A stretch of DNA of 64,000 bases from Vibrio sp. 16. GTDB taxonomy: Bacteria; Pseudomonadota; Gammaproteobacteria; Enterobacterales; Vibrionaceae. The stretch covers positions 434,001-498,000 of the forward strand of contig NZ_OY808998.1 of NCBI RefSeq assembly GCF_963681195.1. The letters are read 5' to 3'. Within the stretch, counting starts at the first letter, position 1. The number at the start of each line of letters is the position of its first letter. Position numbers and translations under genes: made by a program. Shown one piece after another: positions 26,816-35,106 of this stretch. Below the pieces are notes generated by a model. The model was not told where the DNA came from. It searched no databases and was given only the letters and a program-made list of their open reading frames with translations.

Positions 26816-28825
26816 TTATTCCGATTTTTGTAATTGTTTAATAAGAAATGCGTATTCCATCGCTTGGCGTTGTGAAGACTTGCGCTGATCCGTAGCGTGT
26901 CCACTTTCAAAATCTGTCTCTAGAAGATAGGGACCAGTGCCTGAGCTGGTCGCTTCTAGTTGTGAGAGGTATTTGGCGCCCTCCCAATAAGGCACTCGGC
27001 GATCATGCCAACCAACGCGAACAAGCGTTGCAGGATAGTTAGCAGAGGTAAGATTTAAGATGGGATCGTACTGCGCCATTTTCGCCCGCTCTTCAGGAAT
27101 CGATGGGGTTCCCCACTCCTGAAACTGTTGCGCTGTCAAAGGTAGCGTCGAATCTGACATACTCGCGACAACATCGACAAATGGGACCGTCAGGCTCGCC
27201 GCGCTGAATAGCTGTGGAGCTTGGTTGAGCGCACCAGCGACTAAGGTTCCCCCTGCGCTCGAGCCGATTGCCGCCACTTTTCGCTGACCCTTTTTGTAAG
27301 TCGACATCGCTTTTGACACAGCAACAAAGTCTTTGATGCCGTTGATTTTATTGACCCCGCGCCCCGACTGATGCCAAGCTTCGCCAAAGTAGCCACCACC
27401 ACGAACATGAGCAATCGCATAAATGATCCCGCGATCCATCAATGAGATTGTCTGCGGCATAAAGTAAGGCTTCATCGTAAACCCATACGCACCATATCCA
27501 TAAACCACCACAGGAGATCGCTCAGTCAGCATTGACGTCTTGTACGCCAGAGTCACAGGAACCTGAACACCACCCGATGGGATGAATATCGTTTCTGTAT
27601 GGTACTCTTCGGCTTGGTATGACGGGTACGTATCTTCGCTCAATCGGCGACGGGTTAACGTAGAAACATCGAACTCTTCCCAAAGCGCAGGTTGGGTCAT
27701 CGACATTGAACGAATACGCAGTTTGTCGCTGGCGTAATCCCCAACTCGACTCAGCCAAGCGACGCTGCCTGAAGGAGAAAGTAATTCTCGATGTTGCTCC
27801 CGACCACGGTGGTTTAAAATGACGAGACTTTTTTGTCCTTGCTTCTGTTCAATCGCCGCAAGGCCTGATTGGAAAACGTAGTAAGTTTGCAATTCTGCGC
27901 CTGAGCTAGTCGCGTAGATGACCTGCCAGTCCGAATCCTTTAGCGAGCTTGAGTATAGAGCGAACTGACCATCACGGTTGCTTTGTACATACAGCTTGCC
28001 CTTGGCGATGTCTGCGTAGTACTCGAAGCCCTCACGTCTTTTGGCTAACGGGGCTGACAACTCACCATTCGACAGATCAAGAACGCGCTGTTCGCTGGCA
28101 GATTCAGAGTTGCTTTGCACAATGGCAAATTGGCGATCGCTAGCTAGGTAGGCAGAGACAAGCCATGATTGATCCGTCTCGGTGTAAACGTCCGTGACTT
28201 TTCCACCCACTAGCGAATAACGCACCAATCGACTTGGTCTGGCATCCTGAACCGTTTTCACGATGCCATACACACTCTTGCTATCGGCAGACCAAATCAC
28301 AGTAGTGTCACCGTTGGCATTAAAGCGCTGCTCTTTACCAGTGGCCACTTCAACCACCACCATTTGGTACTGCTCGTTACCAACTAGGTCTTCAGTAAGG
28401 GCAATTTTTCGTCCATCTGGGCTGACTGACCAGCCACCAAGCTGATAGTAGTCATGCTGGTTTGCTCGCTGTTCGATGTTGAGTAGATCAACGATTTGAG
28501 ATGAATTGGCGTCTCTGACTCTCAGCCATCGTTGACCTTCTACGCGGGTGACCAGATACTCTTTTCCATCACGGATCAGCCATGGCTGACTGCCACGCTG
28601 TACGCGATGATTTGCCCACTCGTCTTGAAGCGCATCGCTCAGAGGTTGGAGGGCTTGTTGGAATTGTTCGACTTGACGATTGCGCTGCTCAAGATAGCGA
28701 ATTACCTTGGCATTTGAGCGAGAATCGTCTCGAAGCCATTGATGGTTTTGCTCACTCTCTTCACTCGCAATAGCATTTGATGCTAATACTGAAAAAGAAA
28801 GCAAAATAATATTCACTAATCTCAT
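26816..28825 (-). CDS. Secreted S9-family (oligopeptidase B / prolyl-oligopeptidase-like) serine peptidase
   Basis: 669 residues from the ATG at 28825. This gives a normal signal peptide (MRLVNIILLSFSVLASNAIA); the ATG at 28873 is nearly inside the Fur-box/promoter zone and is less likely. N-terminal seven-bladed propeller region (WSVSPDGRKIALTED, VIWSADSKSVYGI) and C-terminal alpha/beta-hydrolase with Ser523 in GSSAGG, Asp608 in VGWHDRRVPYW and His643 in ESGHATDQ. The nearest known family is oligopeptidase B/prolyl oligopeptidase, usually cytoplasmic; here it is exported. It is the first gene of a five-gene operon and probably trims peptides in the periplasm. Confidence 0.9.
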   Translation of the reverse strand: MRLVNIILLSFSVLASNAIASEESEQNHQWLRDDSRSNAKVIRYLEQRNRQVEQFQQALQPLSDALQDEWANHRVQRGSQPWLIRDGKEYLVTRVEGQRWLRVRDANSSQIVDLLNIEQRANQHDYYQLGGWSVSPDGRKIALTEDLVGNEQYQMVVVEVATGKEQRFNANGDTTVIWSADSKSVYGIVKTVQDARPSRLVRYSLVGGKVTDVYTETDQSWLVSAYLASDRQFAIVQSNSESASEQRVLDLSNGELSAPLAKRREGFEYYADIAKGKLYVQSNRDGQFALYSSSLKDSDWQVIYATSSGAELQTYYVFQSGLAAIEQKQGQKSLVILNHRGREQHRELLSPSGSVAWLSRVGDYASDKLRIRSMSMTQPALWEEFDVSTLTRRRLSEDTYPSYQAEEYHTETIFIPSGGVQVPVTLAYKTSMLTERSPVVVYGYGAYGFTMKPYFMPQTISLMDRGIIYAIAHVRGGGYFGEAWHQSGRGVNKINGIKDFVAVSKAMSTYKKGQRKVAAIGSSAGGTLVAGALNQAPQLFSAASLTVPFVDVVASMSDSTLPLTAQQFQEWGTPSIPEERAKMAQYDPILNLTSANYPATLVRVGWHDRRVPYWEGAKYLSQLEATSSGTGPYLLETDFESGHATDQRKSSQRQAMEYAFLIKQLQKSE

Positions 28826-28879
28826 TATAAACAACGCAACATACAAATTATTAATAGGCGCCGAAGTTTGCATGAGAAT

Positions 28880-28898
28880 GGTAATGAGATCAATTATC
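28880..28898. promoter_or_regulatory. Fur box upstream of the S9-TonB-protease operon
   Basis: The 19 bp match the Fur consensus GATAATGATAATCATTATC at 14 positions by hand alignment, 55 bp before the S9 peptidase start. It supports iron control of the operon. The neighbouring GAGAATGGTAATGAGATCA register matches at only 11. Confidence 0.65.
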
Positions 28899-29043
28899 GT
28901 TTACAGATAAATGTGATTTAGATCTCATTGGTGAGCGAATTTTATAGAGTAATTGCTTTATCTGGTGAAGAAGTGTTCCTGTGTTTTATCAGGAACACCA
29001 ATGATGTGGGTGAATAGTTATCCCATAATATGCAGCGAATCCG

Positions 29044-30042
29044 TTATTGAATTAGTCTAACGACCAACGATCCCGGCGCTCGAACTGACTCAACATTGTG
29101 GCTTATGACGGTACCGTTAATCGGCGAGTAGTAAACCTCGATTTCATCACCGAAACTATTGTATTGCGTTGCCAATTTCTCCCCTTCACAAACCGTTTGC
29201 ATTAAGTCGACATGGCAGATTACGAACCCCCCTTGGCTTGCTCTGACACTGACAATTTGCTCGCCTTCCACGCAAGGCACCTCAGATTCGTCCACATTGC
29301 CTGACAGCGCTTCATAAGACTTAAGAATGTTCATCACCCCTTTGGTTGCTCGCTCTACCATCACTAAATCGGTGTAGCGGCCAATGCCAACCTCTATCGT
29401 GATCGAAGGAATGCCGGCGCGGTTGTAAACCGTTTCCAAAATGCCAGGGTCACCGGGATCATTAAGAATAACGTCGGGGTTAATGAGCCTAGCCATACGA
29501 ATCGCATCTTCTAGGCGGTAATCAGCAAACGCATACAAGGGATAAGCACTGCCGCTGGTTTGGGAATGGAGATCGATAGCCAGATCCGCATTGGGTTTGA
29601 GCAGATTCTCCCACAAACTGTTTGCGTAGCGGCTTGCGTCATCACCAGTAGGGCTACCCGGGAAGACGCGATTAAGATTCGCAGATGAGCTATCCGGCGC
29701 GGCGGAGTGAAAGTCTCGGCTATGGCGGGCAATGCCTGACAGGTTAACCGTAGGAACAATCGTCACGACGCCCGCAATGGCTTTGCCGACGAGCTCCCGA
29801 GCGATTTGCTGCGCCGTTAAAATACCATTTTGCTCGTCACCGTGAACACCTGCTGTGATCATAAATCGCTTACCCGGATTTTGACCTTTAAACACTCTCA
29901 CTGGCAGTGTTTGCGGATGGCCAATAGCATCCGTTGCCACAGCAAACCAAAACTTGTGCTCCCCCGCCTCTAACGCGTTAACGTCTAGCGCTTGAATGGT
30001 TGGGTACATAGGGACGATACACTCGTTCAAAGGTTTGCTCAT
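29044..30042 (-). CDS. Aspartoacylase / succinylglutamate-desuccinylase-family zinc hydrolase
   Basis: 332-residue M14-type deacylase. Zinc ligands His67 and Glu70 in ITAGVHGDEQNG and His159 in AIDLHSQTSG; substrate-type Asn-Arg in NLNRVFPG (about 123-130); catalytic Glu217 in SITIEVG. C-terminal beta domain of the AspA type from about 255. The family removes an acyl group from an N-acyl amino acid or amide. It is not AstE itself: no astCAD genes are near. It stands 170 bp downstream of the EamA-dioxygenase-ligase operon in the same direction, beyond that operon's terminator, so a functional link is possible but unproven. Confidence 0.85.
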   Translation of the reverse strand: MSKPLNECIVPMYPTIQALDVNALEAGEHKFWFAVATDAIGHPQTLPVRVFKGQNPGKRFMITAGVHGDEQNGILTAQQIARELVGKAIAGVVTIVPTVNLSGIARHSRDFHSAAPDSSSANLNRVFPGSPTGDDASRYANSLWENLLKPNADLAIDLHSQTSGSAYPLYAFADYRLEDAIRMARLINPDVILNDPGDPGILETVYNRAGIPSITIEVGIGRYTDLVMVERATKGVMNILKSYEALSGNVDESEVPCVEGEQIVSVRASQGGFVICHVDLMQTVCEGEKLATQYNSFGDEIEVYYSPINGTVISHNVESVRAPGSLVVRLIQ

Positions 30043-30182
30043 TCTTTACTCCGATTGTTCTCTGGGCAGGCCATTGCCTCTTAGTTCGCCTTCATAGTAA
30101 CCGATGTGTAAAGAAGATCCATCCTCTGGGTATTAGGCTTTATTTTACGATGAGGATTCAACGCTTTAGAACGTGATGCAGG

Positions 30183-30208
30183 AAAAAGAAAACCGGGCAT
30201 TCGCCCGG
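30183..30208 (-). terminator. Terminator of the ligase-dioxygenase-exporter operon
   Basis: Six-bp GC stem (30193-30198 with 30203-30208), tetraloop, followed on the minus strand by TTTTCTTTTT. It lies just past the EamA gene stop. Confidence 0.85.
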
Positions 30209-30213
30209 CTTGG

Positions 30214-31119
30214 TTAGCTTTCTCGGGTTGAAGTGACTATCACACTGAACAAGATAAGTGCCCCACCAGCAAGTTGGGTTACACTCAACGTTTCTTGCAG
30301 CCAGACCATAGCGAAGATCGCACCGAATAACGGCTCACTGCCCATTAGCAAGGAAACACGAGTAGGCGAGGTTCTGCGCACCGCGTAGTTTTGGACATAA
30401 AAGGCAAACAGCGTACAAAACAGCACTAAGTACGCAACCGTAATCCAAAACTCCGTCGAGGTCGGCAACACAAACTCCGACGCAGGTAGAAACGCGACTG
30501 CGCCAACAATCGCACATGACGCCACAACCAACGACTGAAGTGAGGTTAACGTTGAGGTGGTAATCTCTTTGCCCTCAGTAAACCGTTTGGTTAACGTCAC
30601 CATCAGCGCACGTAGCAGCGCCGCGGTCAGAATAAAGTAATCGCCCGTATTTAACGAAAACTCGATCCCTTGTTCACTGGTCAGCAGCAAAACCCCCACC
30701 ACACTACAGACGGTGAGACCAAGTAGGGTATTGCTTACGCGCTTTTTGTTAATTATCAGTTCCGCGAAGGCCGTTAAGATCACGGTCAAGCTGATCAAAA
30801 AGGCCGCATTGGATGCCGAGGTCTGAGAAACCCCAAACACTTCGCAGAAAAAAATCGCCGATAGAATAAAGCCGGTCGGTATTGCTATCTTCCAATCTTT
30901 ATTGAGCCCTCGGCGAAAGTCTCGAATCACTACAGGTAGCATACATAAAAAAGTGATTGAGAAACGTATCGTAATGAAGAGTAAAACACTGGTATACACT
31001 AAGGCACTTTTTGTGAGCCCGTAACTGGTTCCCCAAAATACCGCCACCAAAAGCAGCAATGATTCTGTTACTGGAAACTTAAAACTTCCTTTTTTTAACG
31101 AACTCGCAGCCGTAGTCAT
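30214..31119 (-). CDS. EamA/DMT-family transporter, probable exporter
   Basis: 301 residues with ten predicted membrane helices in two homologous five-helix EamA halves (ESLLLLVAVFWGTSYGLTKSAL at the start of the first; RTSPTRVSLLMGSEPLFGAIFAMVWLQE in the second). Members export amino acids and related metabolites. It starts one base after the stop of the dioxygenase gene, so it is co-translated with it and is probably the exporter of the product of that pathway (inference). Confidence 0.88.
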   Translation of the reverse strand: MTTAASSLKKGSFKFPVTESLLLLVAVFWGTSYGLTKSALVYTSVLLFITIRFSITFLCMLPVVIRDFRRGLNKDWKIAIPTGFILSAIFFCEVFGVSQTSASNAAFLISLTVILTAFAELIINKKRVSNTLLGLTVCSVVGVLLLTSEQGIEFSLNTGDYFILTAALLRALMVTLTKRFTEGKEITTSTLTSLQSLVVASCAIVGAVAFLPASEFVLPTSTEFWITVAYLVLFCTLFAFYVQNYAVRRTSPTRVSLLMGSEPLFGAIFAMVWLQETLSVTQLAGGALILFSVIVTSTRES

Positions 31120-31120
31120 A

Positions 31121-31864
31121 CTATTCCTCCATTTTTGTAAAAGCGATCACGAGTACATCCCGGTACGCGCATTTGTCTGAACTCTCAGGTCGAATTGGTG
31201 AGACTTCGTGCATGGTTTGCTCATCGTCCGCCATCACGACATCAAACGTTTTATCCAACACTAAGGTCTCCAACTCTTGTTTGTTTGCATCGGTGATGGT
31301 AGTCAGCCCTCCCATCACATTGATTTTGTTGATCATCAGCGACGCAATGTAGGTGACACCATCACGATGCAAACCTTCCGGTGTGGGCTGTCCCAACTCG
31401 GAATCATCAGCAATGATTCGGTAAGGGTGGAGCCGAATATTCCACTTGGTTGGCTTACCTTCTGCGCCATCGTAAATGTCACTCATCAATTGCAGCAGTC
31501 GCTCCAAAATCGGCGAAGTCACAAAGCGGTCTGTCAACGGTTCAAAGTGACGTTCAATATCACCATTGAGCTGGTTAATGTAAGAAGGCTGAACATAAGG
31601 TTCATGAGGCAACATGGTAATCTCATGGCTGCCCGGCAACTTCATAAACTGACCATATCGGCGATAGCGATACGTACCGCCGTCTGCCATGTATTGATCC
31701 CTTTCCAAGTGATTCCAACAGTTTTTAAAACGAATCACCTCATCGACGTTGGTTTGCAGTAAGGACGTCATGTGCTTACCGCTGACAAAGACATATTGAT
31801 TTTGCGCCAATATTTGCGTAATCACTGAAACGTTACGACTCGCGACCTGTTTAACGCTCTCCAT
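31121..31864 (-). CDS. 2-oxoglutarate/Fe(II)-dependent dioxygenase (PF10014 type)
   Basis: 247 residues from the ATG at 31864 (GAGGTG about 8 nt upstream); an in-frame extension to 32098 would overlap the ligase gene and is rejected. Iron-binding facial triad His-x-Asp in PTPEGLHRDGVTYIAS and distal His in QTMHEVSPI. The pattern GxHRDG-(Y)-(I)-(A)-S with RLHPYRI upstream fits the 2OG-Fe dioxygenase group that includes Bacillus L-isoleucine 4-hydroxylase and other free-amino-acid hydroxylases. The likely reaction is hydroxylation of a free amino acid or its conjugate in the cytoplasm. It is the middle gene of a three-gene operon. Confidence 0.82.
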   Translation of the reverse strand: MESVKQVASRNVSVITQILAQNQYVFVSGKHMTSLLQTNVDEVIRFKNCWNHLERDQYMADGGTYRYRRYGQFMKLPGSHEITMLPHEPYVQPSYINQLNGDIERHFEPLTDRFVTSPILERLLQLMSDIYDGAEGKPTKWNIRLHPYRIIADDSELGQPTPEGLHRDGVTYIASLMINKINVMGGLTTITDANKQELETLVLDKTFDVVMADDEQTMHEVSPIRPESSDKCAYRDVLVIAFTKMEE

Positions 31865-31880
31865 AAATTGCACCTCTCTA

Positions 31881-33095
31881 CTACACTGCTTGATGGGCTT
31901 TTTGCGGTTGAGTATCCAACGGCAAGGAGCGCTGGCTTCGTTCATGAGCCACTTCCACTTCCCAACGGTCACGATCACACAGATACCTTGGGTTTTCCGC
32001 CACGATACTTGTCGCCAGAGCACTTCCTCTGGTGAGATTGAATAGAACACTGCCAGAAATGAATTCCGCAGTGTGGGCGATGAACGCATAGCTGGCATTT
32101 TGCATCATGCTGCCAAAGCGACCTTCAACCGCTTCTTGTGTCCACATGTCGTTATGCATTGCTTTTGCTTTGAGAACATCGGTAGGTAAAGCTGCTGTTT
32201 CCAGCAGCTTGTAAGCCTTCATCAGGAGTGTTGCGGCGGGTGCTTCGCGCACCTCTAGTACCTTTTCGTCCTGATCGAGATGGTCGAACCCTACATATCG
32301 GCCAATCTCGTACGCGCCAACGTGGTTGTTAATGAAGGTAATTAACTCAAGTAAATTAATGGGCTGATCGTTCAAGGTGACAGGGTAGCCTTGACGAAAG
32401 CCAATCTTAATTTGATCGTTTTCTAGATGTTTTTCTGGCTGCCAACGCGACCAGGTAAACAGAGATTCTGAAACGGTGAATTGTTCTGGGTTGTCGAGAA
32501 CGCCAGACTCAAACTCACGACACCAAAGGTTGGAGTCACCGCTCACATTGCGGCTTTTAAAACCAACTAAACCTGAATGGAAAAGTGCTTTGGCTTTCTC
32601 TTCTCTTGTAAGCGCGGAATACTCATAAGGAGAGCCATAAAACCCATCAAAGCCCGAGCGCTCAATCGCGCCATTAAGACGACGTAAACTGTTTTGTGAC
32701 TGGTTGGCGGTATGAATAATCGCATCACAGCCAAGGATTTCCGCCAGCTCCACCGCTTTTTTGACAATAATTGGGCGTGAGAGTGACGAGCTAACAGGGT
32801 AATCCCCTAGGTACATGGATTGAGCCTGAATCGCGGACACTAAGCTGTGTTCAACGAACTCCTGCTTTGCATCGATGATCTTAAGATCGAAGCCGTAGTG
32901 ATCGGTGATGAGCTTTAGGTTCGATTCTTCGATACCATCACCCAAGTCGACCGCGACAGCCGTGACTTTTGCGTGACTATTTTTGAGTAGTTCTAATACA
33001 TATGAGCTATCTAGCCCCCCACTGAATAAGGTCAAAATATGCTTCGAAACGTCAGCAACTGCCTGAACATCCTCGATACTTCTGATCTTCTTCAT
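31881..33095 (-). CDS. Argininosuccinate-synthase-like ATP-dependent ligase
   Basis: 404 residues of the ArgG fold. ATP PP-loop LTLFSGGLDSSYVL near residue 22; then GDGIEESNLKLI, YLGDYPVSSSLSRPIIVKKAVELA, a segment in place of the ArgG GATGKGND motif (HTANQSQNSLRRL, about 146-158), NLWCREFESGVLDNP (ArgG: ENLWGRS) and GAYEIGRYVGFDHLDQDEKVLEVREAP. The general frame is conserved but citrulline/aspartate-site segments differ, so it is not ordinary ArgG (which would sit with other arg genes). It probably joins two amino-acid-like substrates through an adenylate. First gene of the operon, divergent from a LysR gene; the dioxygenase follows after 16 bp. Confidence 0.8.
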   Translation of the reverse strand: MKKIRSIEDVQAVADVSKHILTLFSGGLDSSYVLELLKNSHAKVTAVAVDLGDGIEESNLKLITDHYGFDLKIIDAKQEFVEHSLVSAIQAQSMYLGDYPVSSSLSRPIIVKKAVELAEILGCDAIIHTANQSQNSLRRLNGAIERSGFDGFYGSPYEYSALTREEKAKALFHSGLVGFKSRNVSGDSNLWCREFESGVLDNPEQFTVSESLFTWSRWQPEKHLENDQIKIGFRQGYPVTLNDQPINLLELITFINNHVGAYEIGRYVGFDHLDQDEKVLEVREAPAATLLMKAYKLLETAALPTDVLKAKAMHNDMWTQEAVEGRFGSMMQNASYAFIAHTAEFISGSVLFNLTRGSALATSIVAENPRYLCDRDRWEVEVAHERSQRSLPLDTQPQKAHQAV

Positions 33096-33200
33096 GTTTC
33101 ACGTCCTTTATTATTTTTAGTTGTTGTCAATTGACTTAATTAGTATCTATAAGTAACTTGAGCGAAACAATATAGCCATAATGCAAAGGATAATTGCGCC
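33096..33200. promoter_or_regulatory. Divergent ligase-operon / LysR promoter region
   Basis: 105 bp containing the perfect palindrome GTCAATTGAC (33126-33135) inside a longer AT-rich, roughly symmetric stretch; it has the T-N11-A character of LysR-type sites. It probably serves both the ligase operon and autoregulation of the LysR gene. Confidence 0.45.
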
Positions 33201-34109
33201 ATGGACACAAATAAGCTTATTCCGCTACTTTCAGAGATGGCAATCTTCGTAAATGTTGTGGAGTCGGGCAGCTTCTCAAAGACCGCCAAAAAACTTGGTG
33301 TATCCCCGTCATCCGTGAGCCGATCGGTCACTAGGCTAGAGAACGCGTTGGAAGAAAAACTGCTAGAGCGCACCACTCGCCAGATGCGTCTTAGCTCAAC
33401 CGGGCAAGAGGTTTATAGCCTGTGTAGTGACATGATGAACTCTGCCAAAATGGCGGTTTCTGCGGCGCAGGTCGATAAAACCGATGTTTCAGGTAGCCTA
33501 CGTGTTGCAGCGCCAAAAGCATTGTCTCGCCAAGTACTTATGCCGATGATCCTCGACTTTATCGACGACTACCCCAACGTGTCGTTGCAGCTCAAAGTCG
33601 CCGACCACTACATTGATCCGATTGGCGATGAAGTGGACATCATCATTATGATCACCAACAAACCAACGGAAGGGTTGATCGCCAAACCTTTAGGTCAATG
33701 TCGATTGGTTTTGTGCGCAAGTCCAGCCTATATCGAAGAATATGGGATGCCGATTCACCCAGAAGACATTTCAAGCCACAACTGTTTGTGTTTAGGGGAG
33801 AATCCTCGCGACCGAGTTTGGGAATTTACTAACAATAACAAGCGTGTATCGATTAACGTTAACGGCTCATTTGTTGTGAACCACAGCGAAATTCGCCGTG
33901 AAGCTGTGTTGCGTGGGGTAGGTATTTCGGTCTTTCCAGAGTTCGCTATTCAATCGTATATCGACTCTGGGCAAGTGGTAGAAGTCTTGCGAGACTGGCA
34001 CGTAGGCGGCAACTATCAAGGCAAAATCATCGCCCAATACGCGCAATCGAAGTACATCCCAAGCCAGATCAAGACTTTTATTGAGTACTTGCAGCAAAGA
34101 TTAGTGTAA
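33201..34109 (+). CDS. LysR-family transcriptional regulator
   Basis: 302 residues. N-terminal winged helix-turn-helix (MAIFVNVVESGSFSKTAKKLGVSPSSVSRSVTRLE, about 13-47, in segments) and a C-terminal effector domain from about 95. It is divergent from the argininosuccinate-synthase-like operon, the usual LysR arrangement, so it most likely activates that operon with a pathway metabolite as co-inducer. It ends at a bidirectional terminator. Confidence 0.9.
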   Translation: MDTNKLIPLLSEMAIFVNVVESGSFSKTAKKLGVSPSSVSRSVTRLENALEEKLLERTTRQMRLSSTGQEVYSLCSDMMNSAKMAVSAAQVDKTDVSGSLRVAAPKALSRQVLMPMILDFIDDYPNVSLQLKVADHYIDPIGDEVDIIIMITNKPTEGLIAKPLGQCRLVLCASPAYIEEYGMPIHPEDISSHNCLCLGENPRDRVWEFTNNNKRVSINVNGSFVVNHSEIRREAVLRGVGISVFPEFAIQSYIDSGQVVEVLRDWHVGGNYQGKIIAQYAQSKYIPSQIKTFIEYLQQRLV

Positions 34110-34118
34110 TCCAACTAA

Positions 34119-34147
34119 AAAAAGTGAAGCCTGAGACTTCACTTTTT
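34119..34147. terminator. Bidirectional terminator between LysR and oxidoreductase genes
   Basis: Eleven-bp stem (34119-34129 with 34137-34147) with an A run on one side and a T run on the other, between convergent genes. Confidence 0.88.
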
Positions 34148-34169
34148 AGGTGCGAACGCTTGGGTGTCC

Positions 34170-35102
34170 TTATCGCTTCGACGCGTTCAAACGAGCGACA
34201 AGCGCCTCTGCAAGTTGATGGGTAGCAATGTTGCGCTCGACGATATGGCTCGCCAGTTGCCCCGCCCTGATCACCGACAACCAGTCTTGTATCATTGCTT
34301 CAAAACCCTTTGTCGTTAGCATTGGTGTCCAATCTTTCAATGCTAACGCCACCTCTTGCCCCTCTTCCCATTGGCGACCAGCCATAAAGGAATCAAATTG
34401 CAGCGCCTTATTTTGGTAGGTTGCCGAGACCCTTTCTGTGGTCACACCAAACTGACGATTCATTGAAGCATGGAGCAGCGTTTCGCCGGCCTGCCACTGA
34501 ATATCTAGCCGACCTAACTGCTCACCCACCCATTGTTGGGTGACATAGGCGTCGTTTATGTCCGCTCGACAATCTAAGTTAACGCTATCAAGTGGATGGA
34601 TAAAATCATCAAATACGAACGTTCTCACCTCACCAGATAGATTATGACGATGCTTCTCCCAACGAAGAGAGGTTAATGCCCCACATCGACCATTAGCGAC
34701 TTCCGGCAAGTAGTGATTATAGAGAGGAATATGACGACGATTATAACCGACATAAAGCGGCGCGTTATGCTTGCTCGCAATGTCATACAGTTCCATGACA
34801 TCTGCGGCATTGTCCGCTAATGGCTTATCGACAAACGTTGGGATGCCTAGCTGCAAAAAATAACTCGCGATCTGCTTATGCACACTCGTGGCAGCATGAA
34901 TCATTACGGCGTCGACCCCGAGCCGAGGTAAATCGCGATAGTCATGACAGGTTTGCCCCACTCGATATTGCTCAGACAATACCTGCAAAGCGTCTGAGCT
35001 TCGGGTACAAAATATAGGCTCAACATCAGCCAGTTGAGTGATAATGGGAAGGTATGCCTTCTGAGCGATATCACCTAGGCCAATAATGCCAATTTTCATC
35101 AT
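34170..35102 (-). CDS. Gfo/Idh/MocA-family NAD(P)-dependent oxidoreductase
   Basis: 310 residues from the ATG at 35102 (GGAG 8 nt upstream); the extension to 35201 overlaps the MFS gene and is rejected. N-terminal Rossmann motif MKIGIIGLGDIAQKAYLP, catalytic-lysine region PTFVDKPLADNAADVMELYD (Lys of the EKP-type motif in VDKP, about residue 93), then the C-terminal alpha/beta domain. Members oxidise or reduce sugars, inositols and pseudo-sugars. It follows the MFS gene by 4 bp, so transport and oxidation of one substrate are linked. The substrate is not evident. Confidence 0.88.
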   Translation of the reverse strand: MMKIGIIGLGDIAQKAYLPIITQLADVEPIFCTRSSDALQVLSEQYRVGQTCHDYRDLPRLGVDAVMIHAATSVHKQIASYFLQLGIPTFVDKPLADNAADVMELYDIASKHNAPLYVGYNRRHIPLYNHYLPEVANGRCGALTSLRWEKHRHNLSGEVRTFVFDDFIHPLDSVNLDCRADINDAYVTQQWVGEQLGRLDIQWQAGETLLHASMNRQFGVTTERVSATYQNKALQFDSFMAGRQWEEGQEVALALKDWTPMLTTKGFEAMIQDWLSVIRAGQLASHIVERNIATHQLAEALVARLNASKR

Positions 35103-35106
35103 TGTT

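Noticed and set aside
31865-32098. Longer N-terminus for the dioxygenase
   Set aside because: It would overlap the ligase gene by about 220 bp and precede a good start with its own ribosome site.
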